From Lachnospiraceae bacterium UBA5899 (GTDB lineage Bacteria > Bacillota > Clostridia > Lachnospirales > Lachnospiraceae), in assembly GCA_002432425.1 (NCBI GenBank), contig DJEL01000039.1:1-10140 (forward strand): a stretch of 10,140 nt of DNA, read 5' to 3'. Numbering within the stretch: the stretch's first letter is position 1; each line of letters begins with the position of its first letter. The notes under the pieces are model-generated. The model worked only from the letters and a program-made list of their open reading frames with translations, had not been told where the DNA came from and ran no database searches. Below, piece by piece: positions 1 through 5,786 of this stretch. Both the position numbers and the translations under genes were made by a program.

Positions 1-90
1 AAAATCGATTTTGTGTAATCAGACGATATTTCAGTTGAGTTTTAGTTTTTCATTCAAGGGCAGTGAGCTTTGAAAAACGGATAAAATCCG

Positions 91-138
91 AAAAAAAAGC
101 AGAAAAGAATTGACAAAACCGAACAGATGTTTTATTCT
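91..138 (+). promoter_or_regulatory. recA sigma-A promoter
   Basis: The -35 box is TTGACA at 110-115, a perfect consensus match. A 17-nt spacer follows, then TATTCT at 133-138 (4 of 6 to TATAAT). The A-rich stretch at 91-109 just upstream of the -35 resembles an UP element, which would raise basal strength. The promoter overlaps the first LexA box (120-133), so repressor binding there should block RNA polymerase. I infer a transcription start near 145. The -10 is imperfect, but position, spacing and the overlapping operator make the call fairly secure. Confidence 0.75.
120..133 (+). promoter_or_regulatory. LexA (SOS) box 1 in recA promoter
   Basis: The sequence CGAACAGATGTTTT fits the Gram-positive LexA/DinR operator form CGAACNNNNGTTCG, with one perfect half-site (CGAAC) and one imperfect half-site (GTTTT). 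It lies in the spacer between the -35 and -10 boxes, where a bound repressor would block polymerase. Together with the perfect box just downstream, it indicates SOS control of recA and recX. Confidence 0.75.
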
Positions 139-147
139 GATTGCATC

Positions 148-161
148 AGAACATTTGTTCT
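148..161 (+). promoter_or_regulatory. LexA (SOS) box 2 downstream of recA -10
   Basis: AGAACATTTGTTCT is a perfect inverted repeat, AGAACA/TGTTCT around a central TT, and matches GAACNNNNGTTC exactly. It sits just after the predicted transcription start and ends 18 nt before the recA start codon. Its centre is 28 nt from that of box 1, a bit under three helical turns. LexA bound here would block promoter clearance. Confidence 0.85.
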
Positions 162-179
162 TCATGAAGGAGACAGATT

Positions 180-1229
180 ATGGAAAGAGATGAAAAATTA
201 AAAGCTTTGGATGCTGCCCTTGTGCAGATTGAAAAACAGTACGGAAAGGGAGCCGTGATGAAGCTCGGCGACCCCTCCGCACAGATGAATGTAGAGACCA
301 TTCCCACAGGCTCCTTAAGCCTTGACATTGCACTGGGACTGGGCGGTATTCCTAAAGGACGTATTATAGAGATTTACGGACCGGAGTCCAGTGGTAAGAC
401 CACCGTTACCCTGCATATGATTGCCGAAGTCCAGAGAAGGGGCGGCATTGCGGGCTTTATCGATGCGGAGCATGCCCTTGACCCGGTGTATGCGAAAAAT
501 ATCGGCGTGGACATTGACAACTTATACATTTCCCAGCCGGATAACGGCGAGCAGGCACTGGAGATTACCGAGACCATGGTGCGTTCCGGTGCGATTGATA
601 TTGTGGTAGTGGACTCTGTTGCGGCACTGGTTCCCAAAGCGGAAATCGACGGCGACATGGGCGACAGCCACGTAGGCCTGCAGGCAAGACTGATGTCCCA
701 GGCACTCCGTAAGCTGACTGCCGTTATCAGCAAATCCAACTGTACGGTGGTATTTATCAACCAGTTGCGTGAAAAAGTCGGTGTCATGTTCGGCAGTCCG
801 GAAACGACCACCGGCGGACGTGCCCTGAAGTTCTATTCCTCCGTACGTCTGGATGTGCGCCGTATCGAAGCCCTGAAGCAGGGCGGCGAAGTCATCGGCA
901 ACCGTACCAGGGTAAAAGTCGTAAAGAACAAGATTGCACCGCCGTTTAAGGAAGCGGAGTTTGACATTATGTTTGGCAAAGGTATCTCCAAAGAGGGAGA
1001 TATTGTGGACCTGGCATCCAACGTGGGCATTATCAACAAATCCGGCGCCTGGTTTGCCTACGAAGGCAACAAAATCGGACAGGGACGCGAGAATGCCAAG
1101 CAGTATCTGCGCGACAACCCGGCAGTCTGCGATGAAATCGAAAACAAAGTCAGGGAGCATTTCGGTCTGCATGCAGAGGCAGGCGCGGCAAATCCTGACG
1201 AGAAAGCAGAAAGCAAGAAAGAGAAATGA
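180..1229 (+). CDS. recA: RecA recombinase
   Basis: This 349-aa protein is the RecA strand-exchange recombinase. It polymerises on single-stranded DNA, drives homologous recombination and stimulates LexA self-cleavage in the SOS response. Visible motifs are the Walker A motif GPESSGKT (residues 67-74), the catalytic glutamate E97 in AEHAL, Walker B IVVVDS ending in D145-S146, DNA-binding loop L1 (about 155-166), and loop L2 (about 194-213) with the conserved NQLR that couples ATP to DNA binding. Length is normal for the family. The C-terminal tail (about 335-349) is rich in lysine and glutamate rather than strongly acidic. AAGGAG at 167-172 stands 7 nt before the ATG, which fixes the start. 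Its stop codon overlaps the recX start by 4 nt. Two LexA boxes upstream predict DNA-damage induction. Confidence 0.98.
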   Translation: MERDEKLKALDAALVQIEKQYGKGAVMKLGDPSAQMNVETIPTGSLSLDIALGLGGIPKGRIIEIYGPESSGKTTVTLHMIAEVQRRGGIAGFIDAEHALDPVYAKNIGVDIDNLYISQPDNGEQALEITETMVRSGAIDIVVVDSVAALVPKAEIDGDMGDSHVGLQARLMSQALRKLTAVISKSNCTVVFINQLREKVGVMFGSPETTTGGRALKFYSSVRLDVRRIEALKQGGEVIGNRTRVKVVKNKIAPPFKEAEFDIMFGKGISKEGDIVDLASNVGIINKSGAWFAYEGNKIGQGRENAKQYLRDNPAVCDEIENKVREHFGLHAEAGAANPDEKAESKKEK

Positions 1230-1834
1230 CAGTGACCCGGATAGAAGAGGTGTCCTCTTCTAAAGTAAAAGTATATGTAGATGAAGAGTTCGCCTTTGCC
1301 CTGTACAAAGGCGAACTTCGTAAATACGGCATTAAAGAAGAAAAAGAGCTTACGGAGGCAGCCTACCGGGAGATTACCGGTGAGCTACTGCCAAAGAGGG
1401 CAAAAATGCGCTGCATGAATTTGCTGCAGAAAAAGGATTACACCCGCAGACAGCTTGCGGATAAGCTGAAAAAGAACTTTTATCCGGAGGAGCTGATAGA
1501 GGAGGCGCTTTCCTATGTGGAGTCCTTCCACTATGTGGATGATGTGCGGTATGTGAGGGACTACCTGGTGTACCACGGTGACTCCAAAAGCAAAAAAAGC
1601 ATTGCCCGCACCATGCAGCAGAGGGGGATAAGCCCGGACGATTTTGAAAAGGCTTACGAGCTTTGGACGGAAGAAGGAAACACCCAGGATGAGGATGCCC
1701 AGATAGAAGCCCTGCTTCAGAAAAAGCATTTTTGCAAAGAAGAAGCGGATAGAAAAGAATTACAGAGAATGTACGGTTTTCTTGCCAGAAAAGGGTTTGA
1801 AAGCGAAAAAATTTACAGAGCATTGTTTCGCTGA
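1226..1834 (+). CDS. recX: RecX regulatory protein
   Basis: RecX proteins bind the RecA filament and usually limit its activity. This 202-aa product fits the longer Firmicute type. An N-terminal segment (about 1-58, with RIEEVSSSKVKVYVDEE) is followed by three helical RecX repeats at roughly 62-100, 105-147 and 158-200. Typical motifs include LLQKKDYTRRQL, YVESFHYVDDVRYVRDY and RKGFESEKIYRAL. The start ATG overlaps the recA stop (ATGA), and there is only a poor ribosome binding site (AAGAAAGAG), so translation is probably coupled to recA. A GTG at 1232 is an alternative start in the same frame. Two strong inverted repeats lie in codons 6-31 (1242-1318) and could tune expression relative to recA. 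No terminator separates the two genes. A weak AT-only inverted repeat (1839-1846/1863-1870) follows the stop. Confidence 0.93.
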   Translation: MTVTRIEEVSSSKVKVYVDEEFAFALYKGELRKYGIKEEKELTEAAYREITGELLPKRAKMRCMNLLQKKDYTRRQLADKLKKNFYPEELIEEALSYVESFHYVDDVRYVRDYLVYHGDSKSKKSIARTMQQRGISPDDFEKAYELWTEEGNTQDEDAQIEALLQKKHFCKEEADRKELQRMYGFLARKGFESEKIYRALFR

Positions 1835-1879
1835 ACGCTATAATTTATTCAATTTGTACGAAAAATTATACAACTGCAC

Positions 1880-1908
1880 TTGACACAGATACTTTTTTAC
1901 TTTACAAT
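1880..1908 (+). promoter_or_regulatory. rny sigma-A promoter
   Basis: TTGACA at 1880-1885 is a perfect -35. After a 17-nt spacer comes TACAAT at 1903-1908, 5 of 6 to the -10 consensus. It implies a start near 1915 and a leader of about 90 nt before rny. An inverted repeat, TTTACAA (1901-1907) and TTGTAAA (1916-1922), overlaps the -10 and could be an operator. The promoter separates rny from the SOS-controlled recA-recX unit. Confidence 0.8.
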
Positions 1909-1985
1909 TTAACTGTTGTAAAATGCTTTTTAAAAGATATGTTTGGCAGATATTTTTAAGTTATCCGCCATACATAAAAACTTAA

Positions 1986-2007
1986 TAAGGAGGTGCTCCT
2001 GTACATG
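1986..2007 (+). promoter_or_regulatory. rny ribosome binding site and start choice
   Basis: TAAGGAGG at 1986-1993 is a near-perfect Shine-Dalgarno sequence. An in-frame GTG at 1993 begins on the last base of this site and so cannot be the start it serves. The ATG at 2005, 11 nt downstream, is the best choice. CTG at 1999 is possible but unlikely. AGGAG (1988-1992) is followed after GTG by CTCCT (1996-2000), so the site can fold into a 5-bp triloop hairpin that hides itself. Confidence 0.65.
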
Positions 2008-3558
2008 ACATGGTTGTATGTTTTGGGAGCGGTAGCGGTTTCGCTTCTTATCTCCATTCCGGTTACTGCAAAGGTTGCTGTAGACAGACGTAAAAAGTAT
2101 GTGGAAGCAAAGTTAGGCGATGCAGATGCCAAGGCAAGGGAGATTATCGATGAGGCACTGAAAACTGCGGAAACCAAGAAACGTGAGTCGTTGCTTGAGA
2201 TTAAGGAAGAGTCCATTCGTACCAAGAATGAACTGGACAAGGAAATCAAGGAACGCAGAGCGGAAGCACAGCGTTATGAGAGAAGGGTTCAGCAGAAGGA
2301 AGAAAACATCGACAAGAAAGCAGATGCTATCGAGCGCAAGGAAAGTAGTTTGGCACAGCGCGAAGAGTCCTTGAACAGGATGAAAGAGGAAGTGTCCAAA
2401 TTAAACGAACAACGCGTACAGGAACTTGAAAGAATTTCCGGTTTAACCTCTGAACAAGCAAAAGAGTATTTATTGAAAATTGTTGAAGATGAAGTGAAAC
2501 ATGAAACGGCCGTGATGATCAAGGATATGGAGAGTCGGGCCAAAGAAGAAGCAGACAAGAAAGCAAAGGAATATGTAGTAAACGCCATTCAGAGATGTGC
2601 AGCAGACCATGTTTCTGAAACTACAATTTCCGTAGTACAGCTTCCCAATGATGAGATGAAGGGACGTATTATCGGTAGAGAGGGACGCAACATCCGTACC
2701 CTTGAAACGATGACAGGAGTAGATTTAATCATAGATGATACCCCTGAGGCAGTTATTCTGTCAAGTTTTGATCCGATTCGTCGTGAGGTTGCCAGAATTG
2801 CCCTTGAGAAATTAATCGTTGATGGACGTATCCATCCTGCCAGAATTGAAGAAACGGTAGAAAAGGCGCAGAAAGAAGTAGAGCTTATGATTAAGGAAGA
2901 AGGCGAAGCCGCTACACTGGAAGTAGGTGTACACGGCATCCATCCCGAACTCGTAAGACTGCTTGGTAAGATGAAGTTCAGAACCAGCTACGGTCAGAAT
3001 GCCTTAAAGCATTCCATCGAAGTAGCACAGCTTTCCGGTTTACTGGCGGCTGAAATGGGACTGGATGTACGTCTTGCAAAACGTGCCGGCCTGCTGCATG
3101 ATATCGGTAAAGCAGTGGACCATGAAATGGAAGGTTCCCATATTCAGCTTGGCGCTGAATTATGTAGAAAGTACAAAGAGAATTCTGTTGTTATCAATGC
3201 AGTAGAATCTCACCACGGAGACGTGGAACCCACATCCCTGATTGCATGTATTGTACAAGCTGCTGATACAATATCCGCTGCAAGACCGGGCGCTAGAAGG
3301 GAAACATTAGAAACCTACACTAGCAGATTAAGACAGTTAGAAGAAATCACAAACAATTTCAAAGGTGTTGACAAATCTTTTGCTATTCAGGCTGGTAGGG
3401 AAGTTCGTGTTATGGTAGTTCCTGAGCAGATTTCAGACGCTGACATGGTATTGCTGGCAAGGGACATTTCAAAGCAGATTGAAGCTGAAATGGAATATCC
3501 CGGACAGATTAAAGTCAATGTAATCCGTGAAAGCCGCGTAATTGATTACGCAAAATAA
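2005..3558 (+). CDS. rny: Ribonuclease Y
   Basis: RNase Y is the membrane-anchored endoribonuclease that starts the decay of many mRNAs in Firmicutes. The product is 517 aa from the chosen ATG, close to the roughly 520 aa of the family. Residues 2-22 form a hydrophobic membrane anchor (WLYVLGAVAVSLLI). Residues about 26-195 are highly charged and predicted coiled coil. A KH RNA-binding domain follows (about 207-275) with the GREG loop at 224-227. The HD phosphohydrolase domain carries H336, the H365-D366 pair in LLHDIGK, H403/H404 in ESHHGD and D421 in AAD. No catalytic motif is missing. Its own promoter lies at 1880-1908, the Shine-Dalgarno site can pair with CTCCT just downstream, and a strong terminator follows the stop. 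Adjacency to recA-recX is what I would expect in Clostridia. Confidence 0.96.
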   Translation: MTWLYVLGAVAVSLLISIPVTAKVAVDRRKKYVEAKLGDADAKAREIIDEALKTAETKKRESLLEIKEESIRTKNELDKEIKERRAEAQRYERRVQQKEENIDKKADAIERKESSLAQREESLNRMKEEVSKLNEQRVQELERISGLTSEQAKEYLLKIVEDEVKHETAVMIKDMESRAKEEADKKAKEYVVNAIQRCAADHVSETTISVVQLPNDEMKGRIIGREGRNIRTLETMTGVDLIIDDTPEAVILSSFDPIRREVARIALEKLIVDGRIHPARIEETVEKAQKEVELMIKEEGEAATLEVGVHGIHPELVRLLGKMKFRTSYGQNALKHSIEVAQLSGLLAAEMGLDVRLAKRAGLLHDIGKAVDHEMEGSHIQLGAELCRKYKENSVVINAVESHHGDVEPTSLIACIVQAADTISAARPGARRETLETYTSRLRQLEEITNNFKGVDKSFAIQAGREVRVMVVPEQISDADMVLLARDISKQIEAEMEYPGQIKVNVIRESRVIDYAK

Positions 3559-3577
3559 TGAATAATTGAATAGTTGA

Positions 3578-3608
3578 AAAGTGCAGGTGAGTAACCTGCA
3601 CTTTTTTT
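3578..3608 (+). terminator. Intrinsic terminator after rny
   Basis: An 11-bp perfect stem, AAAGTGCAGGT (3578-3588) with ACCTGCACTTT (3594-3604), closes a 5-nt loop (GAGTA). The run of seven T at 3602-3608 overlaps the stem base. It starts 20 nt after the rny stop, so it ends that transcript and separates it from the aminotransferase unit. Confidence 0.93.
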
Positions 3609-3629
3609 ACGCAGAAATGCAATTTATTC

Positions 3630-3658
3630 TTGTCAACACGGGTGGAGTATTGTAAAAT
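3630..3658 (+). promoter_or_regulatory. Sigma-A promoter for aminotransferase gene
   Basis: TTGTCA at 3630-3635 (5 of 6) and TAAAAT at 3653-3658 (5 of 6) are separated by 17 nt. The predicted start is near 3665, giving a leader of about 75 nt. No promoter is visible in the 102-nt gap before the next gene, so this one probably serves the Nudix gene as well. Confidence 0.72.
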
Positions 3659-3674
3659 AGACAAAGCGTATTGT

Positions 3675-3686
3675 ATTGTATACAAT
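3675..3686. promoter_or_regulatory. Palindromic operator-like site
   Basis: ATTGTATACAAT is a perfect 12-bp palindrome about 10-20 nt downstream of the predicted transcription start. TTGTATACAA-like palindromes are typical of operators for GntR-family and similar dimeric repressors. That link is inferred from form alone. No regulator gene lies nearby. Confidence 0.35.
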
Positions 3687-3739
3687 TATCCAGACATATT
3701 TCGCACAAACGGGAAATTTTGACAGGAGGAATGAGAAAC

Positions 3740-5023
3740 ATGAAATCCTATAAGGAAATGAGTAAGGAAGAACTGGCGGCATTAAAAACAGAACTGGAAA
3801 AGGCATATGAGGATGCCAAGGGCAAGGGTCTGAAACTGGATATGTCCAGAGGAAAACCCTCCGCAGCACAGCTTGATATGACAATGCCGATTATGGATGT
3901 ATTGAACGCAGAAAGCGATTTAAGAACGGAAGCCGGCGTAGATTGCAGAAACTACGGTGTAATGGACGGTATTCCCGAAGCCAAGGCTCTCATGGGCGCC
4001 ATGATGGGTGTGGCTCCCGAAAAAGTAATCGTATGCGGCAATGCAAGCCTTACCATTATGTATAACACCGTTTCCCGTTCCGTAACCCACGGTGTATGCG
4101 GAAGCACCCCCTGGTGCAAGCTTGATAAAGTAAAATTCTTATGTCCGGTACCCGGCTACGACAGACACTTTGCCGTTACCGAGCATTTCGGCATTGAAAT
4201 GATTAACATTCCCATGACGCCGACCGGCCCGGATATGGATTTGGTAGAAAAATATGTAAACGAAGACCCGGCCGTAAAGGGTATCTGGTGTGTACCGAAG
4301 TATTCCAACCCGCAGGGCATTACCTATTCCGATGAAACCGTAAAGCGTTTTGCAGCCTTAAAGCCCGCAGCGGAAGATTTCCGTATTTTCTGGGACAATG
4401 CTTACGGTATTCATGATTTGTATGAGGATGACAAGGACGAACTGCTGGATATCATGACAGAATGTGAAAAAGCAGGCAATCCTGACATGGTATATATATT
4501 TGCTTCCACCTCCAAGGTAAGCTTCTCCGGTTCCGGTATTGCAGCTATAGCTGCTTCCGAAAAGAACCTGGCAGATATCAGAAAGACCATGACCATCCAG
4601 ACCATCGGATACGACAAGATTAACCAGTTAAGACATGTCAGATATTTTAAGGACATCGACGGCCTGCGTGCCCAGATGAAGAAGGAAGCCGACATTCTCC
4701 GTCCTAAGTTTGAAGCCGTTATTTCCACTCTGGAAGAGGAATTAAGCGGTCTCGGCATCGGCGAATGGATTAAGCCGAAGGGCGGCTACTTCATTTCCTT
4801 CAACACCATGGAAGGCTGTGCCAAGGAAGTTGTGGCAAAATGCAAAGAAGCAGGCGTGGTACTGACCGGCGCCGGCGCAACCTACCCGTACGGAAAGGAT
4901 CCCAAGGACAGCAATATCCGTATTGCCCCTTCCTTCCCCACCCCCGAAGAAATGCAGCAGGCAACCGAACTTTTCGTACTCTGTGTGAAATTAGTCAGTG
5001 TAAATAAGCTTCTGGAAGCATAA
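3740..5023 (+). CDS. Aspartate-aminotransferase-like PLP enzyme
   Basis: This 427-aa fold-type I PLP aminotransferase resembles the divergent aspartate aminotransferase group of Corynebacterium AspT and Mycobacterium Rv3722c, sometimes annotated MocR-like without a DNA-binding domain. Visible features are the NASL turn near the cofactor phosphate (101-104), PGYDRH with Y140, N190 in YSNPQG, D219 and Y222 in WDNAYG, the PLP-binding lysine K259 in STSKVSFSGSG, and R394 in NIRIAPS for the substrate carboxylate. Probable reaction: aspartate plus 2-oxoglutarate to oxaloacetate plus glutamate. Exact amino donor is uncertain. AGGAGG at 3724-3729 lies 10 nt before the ATG at 3740. The ATG at 3731 is only 1 nt from it, and the TTG at 3671 lies far upstream in the leader. 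The 3' end carries an imperfect 30-bp tandem duplication that repeats the stop codon. The Nudix gene follows 102 nt downstream. Confidence 0.85.
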   Translation: MKSYKEMSKEELAALKTELEKAYEDAKGKGLKLDMSRGKPSAAQLDMTMPIMDVLNAESDLRTEAGVDCRNYGVMDGIPEAKALMGAMMGVAPEKVIVCGNASLTIMYNTVSRSVTHGVCGSTPWCKLDKVKFLCPVPGYDRHFAVTEHFGIEMINIPMTPTGPDMDLVEKYVNEDPAVKGIWCVPKYSNPQGITYSDETVKRFAALKPAAEDFRIFWDNAYGIHDLYEDDKDELLDIMTECEKAGNPDMVYIFASTSKVSFSGSGIAAIAASEKNLADIRKTMTIQTIGYDKINQLRHVRYFKDIDGLRAQMKKEADILRPKFEAVISTLEEELSGLGIGEWIKPKGGYFISFNTMEGCAKEVVAKCKEAGVVLTGAGATYPYGKDPKDSNIRIAPSFPTPEEMQQATELFVLCVKLVSVNKLLEA

Positions 5024-5070
5024 TGCGTGAAAAACGGACGTCTGGAAGAGTAATGAGTGAACAGCAGACA
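5011..5070 (+). repeat. Imperfect 30-bp tandem repeat over stop codon
   Basis: The unit at 5011-5040 begins TCTGGAAGCATAATG and is followed directly by 5041-5070, which begins TCTGGAAGAGTAATG. I count 23 of 30 matching positions. The period is a multiple of three, so both units carry a TAA in the aminotransferase frame (5021 and 5051). This looks like an old slippage duplication of the gene's 3' end that moved the stop or added a spare one. Confidence 0.6.
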
Positions 5071-5125
5071 GCCTGACGGACAGCGGAAGGCATCATGAAG
5101 AGCAGATGGATTAAGGGATGAAGGT

Positions 5126-5668
5126 ATGGCAGAGGAATTTAAGAGATTAAGCAGGGACCTGGTATATAAGGGCAGCATCATCGATTATTATAAGGATACC
5201 GTGCAGGTTCCCAACGGCAATGTGGTAAAATGGGATTTTATCGGACATAAGGGAGCGGCAGCAATCGTTCCCGTGAGAGAGGACGGTAAAATTTTAATGG
5301 TGCGCCAGTACCGCAACGCACTTGACCGCTATACGCTGGAAATTCCGGCAGGCGGCTTAAACGGAGCGGACGAACCGACGAAAACGGCTGCGGCAAGGGA
5401 ACTGGAAGAGGAAACCGGTTATCGCAGCGAAGATGTGGATTTTCTGATTTCCATCCGCACCACAGTTGCGTTCTGTAATGAGAAAATAGACATTTATGTG
5501 GCGCACAACCTGATAAAGACCCACCAGCACCTGGATGAGGATGAGTTTATCAATGTGGAGGCGTACACGGTGGATGAACTGATGGATATGATTTACGATA
5601 CCACCATTCAGGACTCCAAGACCATCTGCGCCATTATGACCTACGCACACAAATATCTGCAGAAATAA
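5126..5668 (+). CDS. nudF: Nudix ADP-ribose pyrophosphatase
   Basis: This 180-aa Nudix hydrolase probably cleaves ADP-ribose to AMP and ribose 5-phosphate, recycling nucleotide from NAD turnover. The Nudix box is complete at residues 77-99: G77, E83, then R91-E92-L93, the metal-binding E95-E96, and G98-Y99, with the spacing GX5EX7REUXEEXG. The upstream segment (IVPVREDGKILMVRQYRNALDR, then LEIPAGG) is typical of the ADP-ribose branch rather than MutT, as is the length. AAGGGA at 5113-5118 lies 7 nt before the ATG. The gene follows the aminotransferase without its own visible promoter, so it is probably co-transcribed. In Bacillus subtilis the nudF gene also lies near spoIIM, matching the next gene here. 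Substrate identity is inferred from family resemblance. Confidence 0.88.
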   Translation: MAEEFKRLSRDLVYKGSIIDYYKDTVQVPNGNVVKWDFIGHKGAAAIVPVREDGKILMVRQYRNALDRYTLEIPAGGLNGADEPTKTAAARELEEETGYRSEDVDFLISIRTTVAFCNEKIDIYVAHNLIKTHQHLDEDEFINVEAYTVDELMDMIYDTTIQDSKTICAIMTYAHKYLQK

Positions 5669-5672
5669 CATT

Positions 5673-5748
5673 CCGGCTGGGCAGAATGCCGTGCCGGTTT
5701 GCAAGGGCAGATAACGGAACAAAATAAAACCGGCATGAGCCGGACGGC
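5673..5748 (+). terminator. Candidate terminator/attenuator region after nudF
   Basis: This gap holds four alternating arms: CCGGC (5673-5677), GCCGG (5693-5697), CCGGC (5730-5734) and GCCGG (5739-5743), followed by ACGGC and five T (5749-5753). Arms 1 and 2 pair with an inner GGCA/TGCC stem. Arms 2 and 3 pair more fully (5690-5700 with 5727-5737, one wobble). Arms 3 and 4 pair around ATGA. GCCG (5688-5691) can also pair with CGGC (5745-5748), which directly abuts the T run, giving a large bulged terminator. I cannot compute energies, so plain termination and a switch both remain open. Confidence 0.45.
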
Positions 5749-5761
5749 TTTTTCATAGAAT
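5733..5761 (+). promoter_or_regulatory. Possible sigma-E-like sporulation promoter
   Basis: CATAGAAT at 5754-5761 differs at one base from the sigma-E -10 form CATACAAT. Fourteen nt upstream, GCATGAG (5733-5739) is only a 4 of 7 match to the -35 form. Sigma-E controls spoIIM in Bacillus subtilis, which gives the match some weight, but the -35 is poor. If used, the transcript would start near 5769, inside the following hairpin. Confidence 0.3.
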
Positions 5762-5786
5762 AGTAGAAAACGAGATTCTATTGTTT

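Noticed and set aside
1..12. AAAATCGATTTT palindrome at the window edge
   Set aside because: It is AT-rich, short and cut off from its context, so a terminator or operator cannot be supported.
78..90. CGGAT/ATCCG hairpin upstream of the recA promoter
   Set aside because: The stem is only 5 bp. A terminator would work only on the minus strand, where no gene reads into it.
522..1172. 216-aa open frame on the minus strand across recA
   Set aside because: It is fully antisense to recA, its protein has no recognisable motif, and no ribosome binding site supports it.
1839..1844. TATAAT after recX as a second rny -10
   Set aside because: No -35-like hexamer lies at 16-18 nt upstream.
1839..1870. 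TATAATTT/AAATTATA inverted repeat after recX
   Set aside because: It is an all-AT stem with a 16-nt loop and no T run, so it is too weak to call a terminator.
3671..3739. N-terminal extension of the aminotransferase from TTG 3671
   Set aside because: It would begin almost at the predicted transcription start and cross the palindrome, while AGGAGG at 3724-3729 is ideally placed for ATG 3740.
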